Assembly: GCA_964017155.1 (NCBI GenBank)
Contig: OZ024860.1
Coordinates: 47,770,252-47,834,251 of the forward strand
DNA: 64,000 bases
Source: Oasisia sp. SBJ-2009
Lineage: Eukaryota > Annelida > Polychaeta > Sabellida > Siboglinidae
Direction of reading: 5' to 3'
The position numbers were made by a program, and so were the translations under genes. How positions within the stretch are numbered: position 1 is the first letter of the stretch; every line of letters starts with the position of its first letter. Shown piece after piece: positions 50,027 through 61,020 of the stretch. A model generated the notes under the pieces. The model was given only the letters and a program-made list of their open reading frames with translations. It did not search any database and was not told the origin of the DNA.

Positions 50027-50453
50027 GTAGGACAGCGCAATGGCTAGAGTGGCGTTTCGTATTACAACAATGTCACAGTAAGACAGACTATCACTTATTG
50101 CTTTGACACGGATTTACTATTCCAGAAATGTTCCAGTCTTTAAGGACAACCTACACGCAAAGATTGGACAGAAATCGGTGTCTCCTTTTGAATATGTGTT
50201 ATCTGAAGTGTCGTTACTAAGAAACAATATGAACTGTAAAAATAAAAAATATAACCAATAAGATGTTGTTAAGATAGACCATATGGTGTCATAAGTTTGA
50301 TTTATATCCATTTGCAATCGTTGGAAATGTCCACGTTGAAACATAAAGTCTGTCTATTTTACTTTTGCTGGTAATTTAACATAACAAGTTAGCGAGATTG
50401 AACCTTTTAACTTTAATAGTAATGTATGCTTTAGTTGTATCTATTTGCTGCAG

Positions 50454-50604
50454 TTTTCACCGACACGATGAACTCGTTAAAAATGCCCAGTAGCAGTGGT
50501 AATGCGTGGGGCAACCTTGCAACTCGGACACGGAAAATTACATGGAGAAAGTCATATTTGAGGACTACTAAAGTGAAAGTTGTATACGTGATGCCCACGC
50601 AAAG
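50454..50604 (+). CDS. Exon 7: linker between TIG and AMOP
   Basis: Phase 1 in, phase 2 out, acceptor TTTGCTGCAG, donor AAAG|GTAACA. The segment KITWRKSYLRTTKVKVVYVM corresponds in position to the conserved strand pair after TIG in Mesh/SUSD2 proteins. It is more basic than usual. Confidence 0.7.
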
Positions 50605-50650
50605 GTAACATTGCATCTTCTTTGAACATCTGACGATATGCAATGCAATG

Positions 50651-50755
50651 CAGCGCAGCGCAGCGCAGCGCAGCGCAGCGCAGCGCAGCGCAGCGCAGCG
50701 CAGCGCAGCGCAGCGCAGCGCAACGCAACGCAACGCAACGCAACGCAACGCAACG
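50651..50755. repeat. (CAGCG)14 followed by (CAACG)7
   Basis: Perfect pentanucleotide arrays of two related units side by side in intron 7, 46 bp after the exon 7 donor. The poly-Ala/Leu/Arg/Cys frames are artefacts. Confidence 0.95.
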
Positions 50756-50810
50756 CAATATATTATAATGATTATAATTATATTATACTATATTACATTA
50801 TATAATGGCA

Positions 50811-50811
<1 letters not shown>

Positions 50812-50880
<69 letters not shown>

Positions 50881-50890
50881 TATATATATA
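50812..50890. repeat. (TA)n microsatellite in intron 7
   Basis: Nearly pure TA run that reaches to within about 35 bp of the exon 8 acceptor. Confidence 0.95.
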
Positions 50891-50924
50891 TGTTATATAC
50901 TGTTGAGTTATTTTAACATTACAG

Positions 50925-51074
50925 CAACGACGTCAAGTTTACACAGATCACACTGAAGAAAGCAATTCGGAACACGGGTTCTCTGAAGTTCCCGTTCACC
51001 GGTCTTAGCCTGTTGCGTCAGGAATTTGTCGGCGCCCTCGGCATACAGGAAATTCACAGCAGCAAAGCACAACG
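50925..51074 (+). CDS. Exon 8: linker between TIG and AMOP
   Basis: Phase 2 in and out; acceptor AACATTACAG, donor AACG|GTATGT. IRNTGSLKFPFTGLSLL, then GALGIQEI, matches the family pattern of an NTG strand followed by a GAIRI-type strand before the AMOP domain. Confidence 0.75.
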
Positions 51075-52014
51075 GTATGTAACCCGTAACGCGAATGAAA
51101 GCGGGAATATATGAAGAAATATTGGGTAAATGGGTAGATCAATGCCATTTACATTTCAGAGCAGGACTTTTTTTGGCGCGCATGAATATAAATGGAATAT
51201 TGGAAAGATGTACGAACATGATAAAACTCATTCATGAAACGTGAATAATTATCTATACGGCATTGGTACAGAAATTATATTTAATATAATGATATTATAA
51301 CGTCTGAACTTCACCCACAAGTACCCCTCTAGTGACATTTCATTAAATATATTAATAACTGCACCGTCTGACTCCGGTGGCTTCTGTGTGAGACTACCAG
51401 TCGGTTTTTGCACGTGCTGTTGTATTGGACCCTATTTTACATGACTCGGTAACAGTTAAAGACTTAAAGCTAAACGCATAATCGGCGAAACCGGTGATTG
51501 GCTGCCTAATTATGCCATGAGGTGTCAAGGTCAACATTTATCGAGGCTCCGATATAGAACGACAATTTCTCGGATTTCACCGATCTATTCTGGTGCTCGA
51601 GTATCTGGTGTATTATCGAGAGGAGTATCTGTTGTGCATCTTTGGTGCGTTATTGTTGTTAGAACTGCTGATTCGGGCGGACGAATCCTGCAGCAACCAC
51701 ATTGAAGCTTGTATAAGTTACTGTTAGATGAATATCGACCTTAGAAAGTTGTGGGTGTTTACATACGTATAATCTTCGCCCACTAATTGCAGCGTGGCTA
51801 AATCCTTCCCAGATCAATTGGTTTTCTGTTTACTATATCTGCTGGAGCTCAGCGTAATCGTCCCGGAGAGTTCTCGTTGGTGAATATCCTGCAATGCAAG
51901 CCGTTAACTATTGAATGTAGGGTTTCTCCTCTTAAGTAATATCATATTTCTGGTATTGAATAATTTGTAGTATTTACAAATGGTATTTGACACAAGTCGG
52001 TCTTATGTTTACAG
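51075..52014. other. Intron 8, no gene seen
   Basis: Contains 51180-51620, a diverged relative of 42830-43110. No coding-like frame is seen. Confidence 0.5.
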
Positions 52015-52246
52015 AGCGCCAGCCACCCTGTGGTCCGTTGTCCACCCGGCCAGTTGGTTCTACAATATGTATGCGAAAGAGTTGATCAAACGAGTGCGGA
52101 AACGTCGAATATTAATAAAAAAATACACATATGCTCGAGCGGCTGGGGCTGTGTTGGGAAATAAAATATGGCGGTTGCGAAAGACAAGTGTTCTGATGAA
52201 ACGTTTTACGAAGAAATCGGCGAAGATAAACGAACAATTCTTCAAA
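52015..52246 (+). CDS. Exon 9: segment before AMOP (3' boundary uncertain)
   Basis: Acceptor TTATGTTTACAG joins in phase 2 to give R-APATLWSVVHPASWFYN, matching the LWSP-hydrophobic-W motif of the family just before AMOP. The rest is unusually rich in Arg and Lys. The chosen donor AAA|GTAATA at 52247 keeps phase 0 for exon 10. An earlier donor cannot be excluded. Confidence 0.65.
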
Positions 52247-52746
52247 GTAATATCATGCAATATTAGTGAATTTGAGAATGCATGTATATGTTTTAACGAG
52301 GAAAACGTATCGCACGACATGTTACTGCTAATGTTGCTACCACCTTTGATCAAACATACTTACACATTCCTATATTTAAATGTGTTGCATTGATTATATA
52401 TTCATATACAGCACTACGTATTTTAAGGCGTTATTTCAACAAGTATTTAATTATTGTATTGTAAATGCAGGTATTTGACTTCTGCAGTAGTACATACGAG
52501 GCTTTGTTGCATTTTAAAACCACCCGCACACGTTGTGCTAGGATACAGTACCATATAATATATAACTCGATAAACCCACTCAATTTTAATTACTGAATAC
52601 TTGACCATCGCATCCAGGGTTGCTATATTCATAAATACGCTACCATATTTATTACTTTTCGAGCACAGGTGTTTTCGTTTACAACTACAATTATTCAATC
52701 CACCTATTGTATGTAGCCCACCATTAAATAAATATTTTGGTGCCAG

Positions 52747-52916
52747 GGGCTCTGTCAAGAATGGGCCATGAAAGAGCAAGTAGAGCCGATGAACACGGGA
52801 CATCTGCCCGGCTGTCCTTGCAACCTGAATGTCGCCAAGAATGATGGACGTTTTATCTCCGACTTCATGTCTTCTTTAATGGGAAATAAAGACAACGTTT
52901 GTATGCGAACTACAGC
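52747..52916 (+). CDS. Exon 10: AMOP domain, first part
   Basis: Phase 0 in, phase 2 out; acceptor GTGCCAG, donor AGC|GTAAGT. GLCQEWAMKE, then LPGCPCNLNVAKNDGRFISD carries the C-x-x-W and LPxCPC signature and the following DGRF strand. AMOP is an extracellular Cys-rich adhesion-associated domain in MUC4, ISM1, SUSD2 and Mesh. The final Cys before the exon end (NVCM) is also conserved. Confidence 0.88.
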
Positions 52917-53965
52917 GTAAGTTGTATAGCCAATATGGACTAATCTTCACAAGGGCACGAATTGCGTACAATTAAATCGAAACTCGGGTAATTTGAATGC
53001 GTTGACATATTTTCGTGAAACGACTTGGGAATAGTCCTTTAATTCCAAGACTGGACTACTTGAATTTCGTCACACACTTTGGTGTTGTTTACAAAACAAT
53101 GATAATTTGACAACCAACCGTCAATATTTGATAATTGGCTTGGTAGGAGAAAACTAACATGCATGTCTACATTAGTTTTACAGGATCGCTATGACAGGTT
53201 CTGGGATTGCTTATGTAACTTGACGAAATTGCCTTTTTATTTTGTCATCATAATAGTTGACGTTTGCTTCACGATCTGAAATATAATTGATTGCATAACG
53301 GACATTTTAATTTAATAATTTATTCACACATACATTTCTTATACAATACAGTTCATTTCATATATTTGTATGTGATTTCGGATTTTGAACTTCATATTTG
53401 TTGCACGTAGTAGGGTGTAAAATAAAAAATGTGTTATACTGTTAAGTAGTTGTTGGTCAGCCGATTGCCTTGAGTAAGATGTGACCCCCGGGTATGTCGG
53501 ACAGTTTATAAGACTATCACTGTTACATGCATTCAGAGTTAACCTTTGACGTAGACATGTTGACTGTAGTTGCATATGGTTAGATTGCATGGGGCGGACG
53601 ATGGTCTAATGATTAGCATATATATTGACTTAATTCTTCGTTGTTCTGAGTTCTAAATTTTTCTGAATGAAACATTCCAGTGTAGTGACATTTTATAAAT
53701 AGGTCTAGGATAATTTGTATTGTGCATGTAGATTGGATGTTTCTCTTACTGTTTTTGTTTACATAAGAAGTACTTTACACATTCTTTTATGTTTTGCTTG
53801 CTTTGCTAGCATTGGGTTCGAAATATTGCGTTTTATTTGGTAACGTTTATATGGGTTTGCATGTGTGCAGATATAATATATAAGTATATACTCTATAAAT
53901 GTGTGAAAGTATCTGACTACCATGCGCTACACACTACTTATATTTACCATACTGTTTGTGTTCAG
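52917..53965. other. Intron 10, no gene seen
   Basis: Ordinary AT-rich intron. I see no repeats or RNA genes. Confidence 0.5.
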
Positions 53966-54195
53966 TATGGAAGGAGGGGACCAACAGTGCTGCTACGGAC
54001 CCACAGGAGAACTGTTGCCGTACGCTAAAGGCGGCGGCTCTGTCAGCAGATTCTCAGCCACTCACCAGCCGCTCCTCAACATGCTGCGAGACGTCTGGCC
54101 TAGAATTATGTGCGACCAACTGGCCAAACAATCGTCGGCTTACCAACAGCTACGCCCAACTGACGACTGCAGTGGCTACGTTTCTCCGAAGCAAG
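53966..54195 (+). CDS. Exon 11: AMOP domain, second part
   Basis: Phase 2 in, phase 1 out; acceptor TTTGTGTTCAG, donor CAAG|GTGTCT. GGDQQCCYGPTGELL is the hallmark GQQCCY motif. YQQLRPTDDCSGYVSP is the closing RPxxxCxxY motif. One Cys of the usual pair between them seems lost (PRIMCDQLAK). Confidence 0.88.
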
Positions 54196-54568
54196 GTGTC
54201 TTGATATATGAATACAAAATACTGTGTAATATGTTGTTTGATACACTCGCTACATACAGGTTGGGATATGTAGGTACAATATACGAAGTAAATAGTTTTA
54301 AATTTACCCCGGTTCAGGATTTAGAAAGCGGATAATATATAAGTAAAACTTTAGTAAGGAAGACAGTTTGTTTAATCAATGTCATTGTAATCATTACGAT
54401 TTTAAGCACCACGTATTTTTGCTAAAGTAAATCCACGAAGAATATGATAAAAAGGTCTTTCTTGTTTTCTGATTTTTACAACAATTTTATTTACCATCTT
54501 GACACAAACATATTTGCGGCCGTGGTTGATTCATGTAAAAGTAATTATAAACCATTGGTCACCGATAG
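54196..54568. other. Intron 11, no other feature seen
   Basis: Short AT-rich intron ending in ACCGATAG. Confidence 0.5.
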
Positions 54569-54706
54569 GTGCTGGCTTTGGCATGGGCCATTTGATTATG
54601 CTCAATGGTAAGTCGTATCGATTCGGTGAACGGGGCCAGTTCTGGATCATACGTAGCGGCGAATTCTCGATGCAGGGAGAAACAGTAGGAATAAACAAAA
54701 GGAAAG
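54569..54706 (+). CDS. Exon 12: VWD domain, first part
   Basis: Phase 1 in and out; donor AAAG|GTAACA. GAGFGMGHLIMLNGKSYRFG, then ERGQFWII, aligns with the VWD start (GDPH..T.DG..Y.FNG.G.Y). The usual GDPH is replaced by GMGH. A basic end (GINKRK) follows the core FSMQG strand. Confidence 0.8.
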
Positions 54707-55146
54707 GTAACATAACTTTGGATTATCATTTACATTGTATTATGTGATTCAACGTAACAATGTTTTCTCGAGAAGATATGATGTAATGCATGTACATGGG
54801 CGCTGTATGTCTGTTGTGTGATTATTGTAGAAAGTTCGTTGAATCAGTCGTCTTTAGAGTAGCGAGAATGAACCAACTTCAAAATAACAATGAATTATTG
54901 CTAAAACAAAGTTTGCCAATTTGGTATCATGTGTACAGTTTTACAATTTCAAAGCGCTAACACTGTGTAAAACATAATAAGCAAAAAAAGAGTGGCAGTA
55001 TTCGTGTGTTTTGAACGATACATAATATACATTAATACGTGAACAATCAGCAACGTTCCATTAACTATCTAGCTTTAACGCAGATTTTCATTTTTGCATT
55101 AATATTTTCACCTATCCATCTTCTACTTTCGTGCTTGATTTGTCAG

Positions 55147-55293
55147 GTCAAGCGAAAAATGTAATTGTGTGGCATGCTTTTGTAATGAAGACAAGTTATT
55201 CGGACACAATCGAGATTCACGCATCACCGCAAGAAATATACATCTACGTGAACGGAATCACACACAACTTGCGCAAAAGCAACGTATTTAAAG
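55147..55293 (+). CDS. Exon 13: VWD domain, second part
   Basis: Phase 1 in and out; acceptor GATTTGTCAG, donor AAAG|GTCTTG. VIVWHAFVMKTSYSDTIEIH fits the VWD strand in which an aliphatic FTAVAM-like strand is followed by an SD-x-V/I turn. EIYIYVNG is the next strand. Confidence 0.78.
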
Positions 55294-55549
55294 GTCTTGA
55301 CTACTATTATTTGATTTAATTGTATACAAAAAGGTGTTCTACTGATTTTCCTTCTCTGGATTTATCTCACTGATATATTAATTCGGTTGTTCTTTCATTT
55401 TGCTTTCATTATCAATACGAGCTCCAGATCTGCTGTGTTGTGTCATATTTTCATTGTATAAGCAGGTGCTATTTTTAAACACACAGTGCCACTAATTAGG
55501 TACTGTTTGTATTAAACTTACACATTTTCAATTGCATGCCTACGTACAT

Positions 55550-55862
55550 ACATACATAACTATAGACATGCATACATATATAAATACATATATGCACACA
55601 TACATACATATACATACATACATACATATATTCATATATACATACATAGACATTCACACATGCATGCATGCATACATGCATGCATACATACATACATACG
55701 TACATACGTACATACGTACATACGTACATACGTACATACGTACATACGTACATACGTACATACGTACATACGTACATACGTACATACGTACATCCGTACA
55801 TCCGTACATCCGTACATACAGTCGGTGAACATACATACATACATGCATGCATGCATGAGTGC
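55550..55862. repeat. (TACA)n/(TACG)n tetranucleotide tract with an 8-bp higher order
   Basis: TACA repeats enclose 55690-55790, where TACA and TACG alternate so that the true period is 8. The Tyr-Val and Ile-His frames across it are artefacts. Confidence 0.95.
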
Positions 55863-55880
55863 ATGCATACAGACAGACAG

Positions 55881-55882
<2 letters not shown>

Positions 55883-55951
<69 letters not shown>
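55883..55951. repeat. (CA)n microsatellite in intron 13
   Basis: Pure CA run following GACA repeats. Confidence 0.95.
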
Positions 55952-55952
<1 letters not shown>

Positions 55953-56110
55953 CACACAAACACACAAATATTACCCGCCAAATACTAAGGAAATTATGGT
56001 TGAAATATGTCCCACAAAATCGGTACATAAAAGTTGTTTTATAGATGATGTGTCATATGGGTGGACCGACGTATGTAAAATGTTGCCATCTTAATTGTTT
56101 GCTCTTCAAG

Positions 56111-56244
56111 GAGTCACTGCAAAGTACGATTCAAAGAAACAAGAGGTGATGTTTCGTTTCTATTATGGAAAAGGACTCGTCGTTCAAGTTAAACGATTCG
56201 GAATGACGCTTGCCTTCTACGTCGAACTATCCGGATACCCAAAG
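56111..56244 (+). CDS. Exon 14: VWD domain, last recognisable part
   Basis: Phase 1 in, phase 0 out; acceptor GCTCTTCAAG, donor AAAG|GTAAAC. VMFRFYYGKGLVVQVK then MTLAFYVELSGYPK matches the VWD strands up to the hydrophobic LxFxVxLP segment. The usual continuation with GLCGNFNGD is absent, and the next exon starts a lectin domain. Confidence 0.8.
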
Positions 56245-56336
56245 GTAAACAGTTATGTCGTATATTGTATTAATATTGTGTTACACCCATGTCCACACAC
56301 GCGCGCAACCATTCATTCGCACATACGCACGTAGCG

Positions 56337-56406
<70 letters not shown>
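56337..56406. repeat. (CA)n microsatellite in intron 14
   Basis: Pure CA run, about 90 bp after the exon 14 donor, ending in a short CACACACGAA array. Confidence 0.95.
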
Positions 56407-56408
<2 letters not shown>

Positions 56409-56593
56409 ACACACACGAACACACACGAACAAACGCATATTCAGGCACGCGGAATCCAAGCTGTATAGTATTGGAGTTAATTGAATTGATTATTTGTATT
56501 TATTCAATATGTTTTGCCAAATGTAATTGATCACCAACCTCATTGCCTAAATGAAATATGACATATATTTGCAGTAAGGTGATTTCTTCACAG

Positions 56594-56807
56594 GTTGCAA
56601 ATGTAGCCGTTAATAAACCAGCATGCCAAAGTTCCACACCGACTAAATCCCATGAGACAGCAGCATCGAAGGCCGTTGATGGAATCATGGACACGGACAG
56701 TTGCTCTCGTTCCCGTGAAGGGGAGAAACACCCTTGGTGGCAGGTCGACCTCGTTACCTCGCATGATGTTCACGGTGTGACGATCACAGGCCATGGTGAC
56801 ACATCCA
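56594..56807 (+). CDS. Exon 15: FTP (fucolectin) domain 1, N-terminal half
   Basis: Phase 0 in, phase 1 out; acceptor TTCTTCACAG, donor CCA|GTAAGT. NVAVNKPACQSS, SKAVDGIMDTDSCSRS and HPWWQVDLVTSHDVHGVTIT are the classic fucolectin-tachylectin-pentraxin signatures (N.A.GKPA.QSS, AVDGN, C, PWW.VDL). These F5/8C-like lectins bind fucose in eel agglutinin. The R-x-D sugar motif reads HGD here, so binding may be altered. Confidence 0.88.
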
Positions 56808-57239
56808 GTAAGTCATTAATCTTAATAAGTATTTCCTTTCCATCACGATATTTGTGGGACATAAAAAAACCAATTCGTGTATAATACATTGATGACGACT
56901 TGCTTTATGTGCACACAAACATAAATGAATATAAATTAAATAAATTACTTTTTAGCTTAATTTAACTATAATAAATGTGTCGTAATTATATAATCTGAGA
57001 GACTAATTCTATGAATTGACAAATGGCCGTGCGAGTTGATTAACAGCAAAATTATGTTCACACTGATGCGACCATGTTTTAATCATCAATAGTACAGTCG
57101 CCATTTGTCAATGTTGTCGTTATTGTTTGCATCAATTCAGTTTAAGGTGGTTGTTCGCAATAATGGCGTGTGTCTTGACTCCCACTATCATATATTGGAC
57201 CAAGTGTCATATGGTTGTCGTGGCTCGTACATTCACCTG

Positions 57240-57420
57240 TTCACACCGCCAAAATACCCGTATAAGACTGCAGAACAGTTGCTCGTCACATCGCGACTGG
57301 ATTACTGCTATGCGTGATCTAGGACACAACTGACCGCCAGACGCATCACATAGAGATACTTCAGCGCGGTGCTGTCAGAGTAGTCACATACATAAAAAGG
57401 AACTACCGGCACTAGGGCAG
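57240..57420 (+). mobile_element. LINE reverse transcriptase relic in intron 15
   Basis: Translation gives QLLVTSRLDYCYA and, after an in-frame stop (VI then TAG), DTTDRQTHHIEILQRGAVRV. This resembles the C-terminal region of L2/CR1 reverse transcriptases, as in the fragment at 16411-17372. It is short and the ends are undefined. Confidence 0.5.
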
Positions 57421-58586
57421 CGCCAGAGGAATTTCTTAAGTGGTTACAATCGACATGTGTAGAATCCACAAGAGCGAGCATTCCTGCCTGATGTTTAATT
57501 AACATCATGCACAACCAAACACTAGTCACTGAGCATGGGCGATACTTCTGTTCCGTGCCAGATCGTTTCTGTGAAATGCGGCTGTACCTTTCCTTCATAT
57601 TAATACTAATAACAAAACCATTGAATTTAGCTTTAAAGATTTTTATTACGTAAAAGGTATGTATGTACACATAAGACTTAGTGACGTGAAACGATACTCA
57701 CAGTACATTATAATTGTACAATACTCACAGTGTGTGTGCAATGATGACCTCCCTGAGTTGTGGCGCGGTGGGGATGCAGGCGGCTGTTGTAGCAGCCAGC
57801 ACTTGCAGGTACCAGCAGGCTGATGCATCCATCACACTCACCCCCGTGTCCTTCACTATCCTGTCACACAAGCACGACATATCTCAGTTTCATGTAGTCC
57901 ACGTCACTTTTATTCAGGATGTTGTTATATACATATAATGTGGCAAACAATGTCATTTCACTAAGAAAGAGTTGGATTTAACTAAAATGTATTACATAAC
58001 GTTTCTGCAGATGAACCCATATTTACCCATGATGCACCATTCTAGACCTGCACAAAACAGAGAATACATCCTCCTGCTGAACAACACTATGTCTCTTGGC
58101 AATGTGTTTGTAAATTAAGCTTGATATCTTTAAAACTAACGTTTTGAGGCATATATTAAAAACGTTCCGCACTGTCGCGCGTTAATGTGTGAATTGTATC
58201 TGTCCTAGTCATTGGTAAATTTGGATTAACCGAGTTTAATTTAGTTGACAACATTTCCGTTCCGCTTTACATCACTAAACCTTGTGTATACATGTATAAC
58301 GTGTTAGTTATAAAACTATACACACTGCTGAATAGAGTCGCACCCTGTAGATGAATGTAAAGCTAAATTTATTATATATTTATTTATTATTATGTTACTT
58401 GTATTAATTGTAGTAAAACACGCATAAGGTATAATGAGTTAATTGCAACACTAAATGCTTTCAATATTACAATATTTACAAGATCGCTAAATGACATATC
58501 GCAAGCAATAAGTTGCTGTTGAAGGTAAACAATTACGATACGGTGTAACTACAGCATACGTGTATACTTTCTTATTGTCTTGACAG
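57421..58586. other. Rest of intron 15, no gene seen
   Basis: Only short frames without family motifs, although 57730-57850 is somewhat GC-rich. Confidence 0.45.
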
Positions 58587-58826
58587 AATATCGTCTGGCC
58601 AACTTACTCGTCGACGTGTTACGCGCATTCTCACCCGTGTCAGCCGTCAGTTCAACCAGTACGACTTGCTACTCCACGCCGAGCGGAGACACGTTCGCAC
58701 CAGACGAGACTAGGTATCTTCCTTGCAGGGCCAACGCCACGTTCAGGGGCCGATTCGTCAGGATCACAAGGCTTGGTGCAAGCACCACACTGATTCTGTG
58801 CGAGGTGCAAGTGCACGGTGTTCTAG
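58587..58826 (+). CDS. Exon 16: FTP domain 1, C-terminal half
   Basis: Phase 1 in and out; acceptor TTGTCTTGACAG. YRLANLLVDVL, TTCYSTPSG, YLPCRANATFRGRFVRI and LILCEVQVHG match the second half of FTP domains (RLSN.EV, C, C, GR.V.I, L.LCEVEV.G). Both halves of domain 1 are complete. The donor CTAG|GTACGG is weak. If it is not used, the frame stays open to a stop at 58921. Confidence 0.88.
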
Positions 58827-58921
58827 GTACGGTGACACTGCTTAGCTTCATGTCACTATTGGCAATGGTCACCATTATCATAACGAATCGCAACAAGGAA
58901 CCTATTGTTGCTCTAGAATAA
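58827..58921 (+). CDS. Alternative 3' extension of exon 16: membrane anchor and stop
   Basis: Reading straight through the exon 16 donor adds a hydrophobic run (TVTLLSFMSLLAMVTIIIT), then NRNKEPIVALE and a stop at 58919-58921. A single C-terminal transmembrane helix with a short tail is what Mesh/SUSD2-family proteins normally have. No AATAAA is seen in the next 170 bp, so polyadenylation here is not demonstrated. Confidence 0.45.
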
Positions 58922-59097
58922 CAATTTTCATTTTTTATGCAAATCGTAACGTCTCCTTTACCTGTAAATTGTGGCGTTGAACGTTAAACGTTCACTTCTG
59001 CAGAACTAATGACGCATGACGTCAACGTACACGTGTATATTACTTGTCTCTATTACTTGGCGTTTTATATTTCATAATCCATGTGGCTTACTTAATT

Positions 59098-59842
59098 TGC
59101 TGGGTTCTACTATTTGGGTATAGTCCATGATATGGTTATCATTCACCGCATGGTCAGTAAGGGCACATTTATTGATGTTAGACATTAGCTTTGTCATATC
59201 CTTGTGTATTGTTCATTCTTTATGCTGTCTACGTCATTCTTGTGTTCGTCCAGTCGGTTATTCAGCAGTATGCCTGTCTCCTCGATATACTCAATACCAC
59301 ACTTCTTGCATGGTATCTGGTACACCAGTTCACCTTATTCTTCCAACTCCCAGCATGGCTGTTGCAGCTGCGTACTTCTTCTTGCACGCGCGTCTTCTAC
59401 CAGTACACGGTGGATTTCAGTCTGCCATCTTACTTTCATGTGGACTTTGCATCCCAGAAGGGCATGATGTTATTGTCTTCATCTTCCCTCGTGGAAACGA
59501 TGATACCCGTAGGGTCTATTGTGTTCATGTGTTGTTGCAATTTCGCTGCCTTTCTTGTGTAGGCAGATTGCAGTGGCCATATATATCTCTTCCAGCTTCT
59601 CGGTGGGCATTTTCTGGTGCTGTGGCTAAGATCTTCTGTTCCAAGTCCTCCATGTACAAGTTCGCCATAACGGGGCAAACTGGGCTGCCCATGGCTATGT
59701 CTGTTGGTAGAGTCCCTCTCCAAATCTTATACATGTTGTCCTTAAGACACATATCAACAGGTCCATGACGTTGCATAAGTTTTAGTCGATCATCTTCTTT
59801 ATTGTCTTGCAATTCTCCAAAATGTTCCTGAAAACAACACAC
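59098..59842 (-). mobile_element. Penelope-like retroelement relic with GIY-YIG part, intron 16
   Basis: On the minus strand, RT motif AMGSPVCPVMANLYMEDLE is followed, after a frameshift, by WKRYIWPLQSAYTRKAA and LQQHMNTIDPTG. The GIY-YIG-type segment CGIEYIEETGILLNNRLDEH comes next, then CALTDHAVNDNHIMDY. This order (RT, then GIY-YIG) is unique to Penelope-like elements. The YVDD catalytic box has become YIWP, the N-terminal RT half is missing and frames are broken, so it is dead. Confidence 0.85.
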
Positions 59843-60574
59843 TCTTTTTCATTTTCGTGAACAACGACACACCATCATATGACGGAAACGACCCTCTCTC
59901 CTATACTCCGATTTGTGTAACTTATGTAACTAATTCTTGTGAATTGTCTGCATGATGTTTTGTTTTTATAATAAGTAGTTGCAATATCTCAGCCAACTCC
60001 CTGGGTTCCCTGTATCCCACAGTCTGTGTTTATTTGACAGTTGGTCTAAGTGAACCGCTATATGAACCAGTCCGATACATGAACCAGTACTGACCCTTTG
60101 TTATCTTACCATTTGTTCGTTGAATTTAGCATTCTGATGGTAAAAGAAACATTTATCTGGATATGAAAAATGACATTTTTGATCTGAAAAAGAACTATCT
60201 TGAGCAATGTTCAATAGTGCTGCTGTACTAATGTTTCTGGCATCTCACATATAGTCCTGATAGATTTAGTCACATAAGGTGCATTACTGTTTATGCACAT
60301 GTTTTATATTCAATTTGTCAGATAACACCATGCGCGTGCGTGTGCCCGTGCTGATGCGTGTACTAGTTTTACCCCAACGTATAATACCTAAAACGCTTAT
60401 TTACATTTCTGAATTACAATGTATTTATATATATCTTGGTTGTACTGCTTTTATGAGACTGAAGAAGTTAAATATCAAAATTTGCATTATATCTAAATTT
60501 TGAGGAATATATATTTGAAAAAAATGTGATATAGACGTTTCGGTGTTGCAGTACTACGTATGTAAATATTTCAG
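59843..60574. other. Rest of intron 16, no gene seen
   Basis: Ordinary AT-rich intron sequence ending in the exon 17 acceptor TAAATATTTCAG. Confidence 0.5.
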
Positions 60575-60793
60575 AACATAACATGAACGTTGCTGAGGGA
60601 AGACCAGCTCAGCAGAGTTCTATAATGGGCAAAGCAAACGCTTCGTTCGCCGTCGATGGTAACGTGGACGGACTTGGTATCTACGGTGAATGCAGTGTTA
60701 CAAGCGAGTCGTTAAATCCATGGTGGAAGGTTGACCTGGGGAAGTTATACAGAGTTGACGACGTCGTTGTCGTAATCGGAACGAAACATACAG
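60575..60793 (+). CDS. Exon 17: FTP domain 2, N-terminal half only
   Basis: Phase 1 in and out; donor ACAG|GTGGAT. MNVAEGRPAQQSS, ASFAVDGNVDG, GECSVTSES and NPWWKVDLGKLYRVDDVVVV are clear FTP motifs. The matching second-half exon is not present in the 227 bp before exon 18, so this domain is truncated, unless a tiny exon was missed. Confidence 0.82.
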
Positions 60794-61020
60794 GTGGATA
60801 GTTAATAATGCTGCATTCCACAGCCGTTGTCTGCACATGTATTGTATTTTAGTTCAGCGTACTAATGGAGACAGCTCTTTTACATTTAGTACACAGTACT
60901 CGAATATACATTAAAGGGCTACGATGTGATATTGCAGTTCTACGAACTCGCCGAGCATTAAAACCGAAATCGTGTTTTACTTGCTAATATTACATACACA
61001 ATATCCATTAACTGTTTTAG

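Noticed and set aside
55496..56094. Frames of up to 161 codons rich in Tyr-Val, Cys-Met or Ile-His
   Set aside because: They are translations of the TACA/TACG and CA microsatellites in intron 13.
59127..59768. 213-codon plus-strand frame
   Set aside because: It is the antisense of the Penelope-like element, whose minus-strand reading shows real RT and GIY-YIG motifs.
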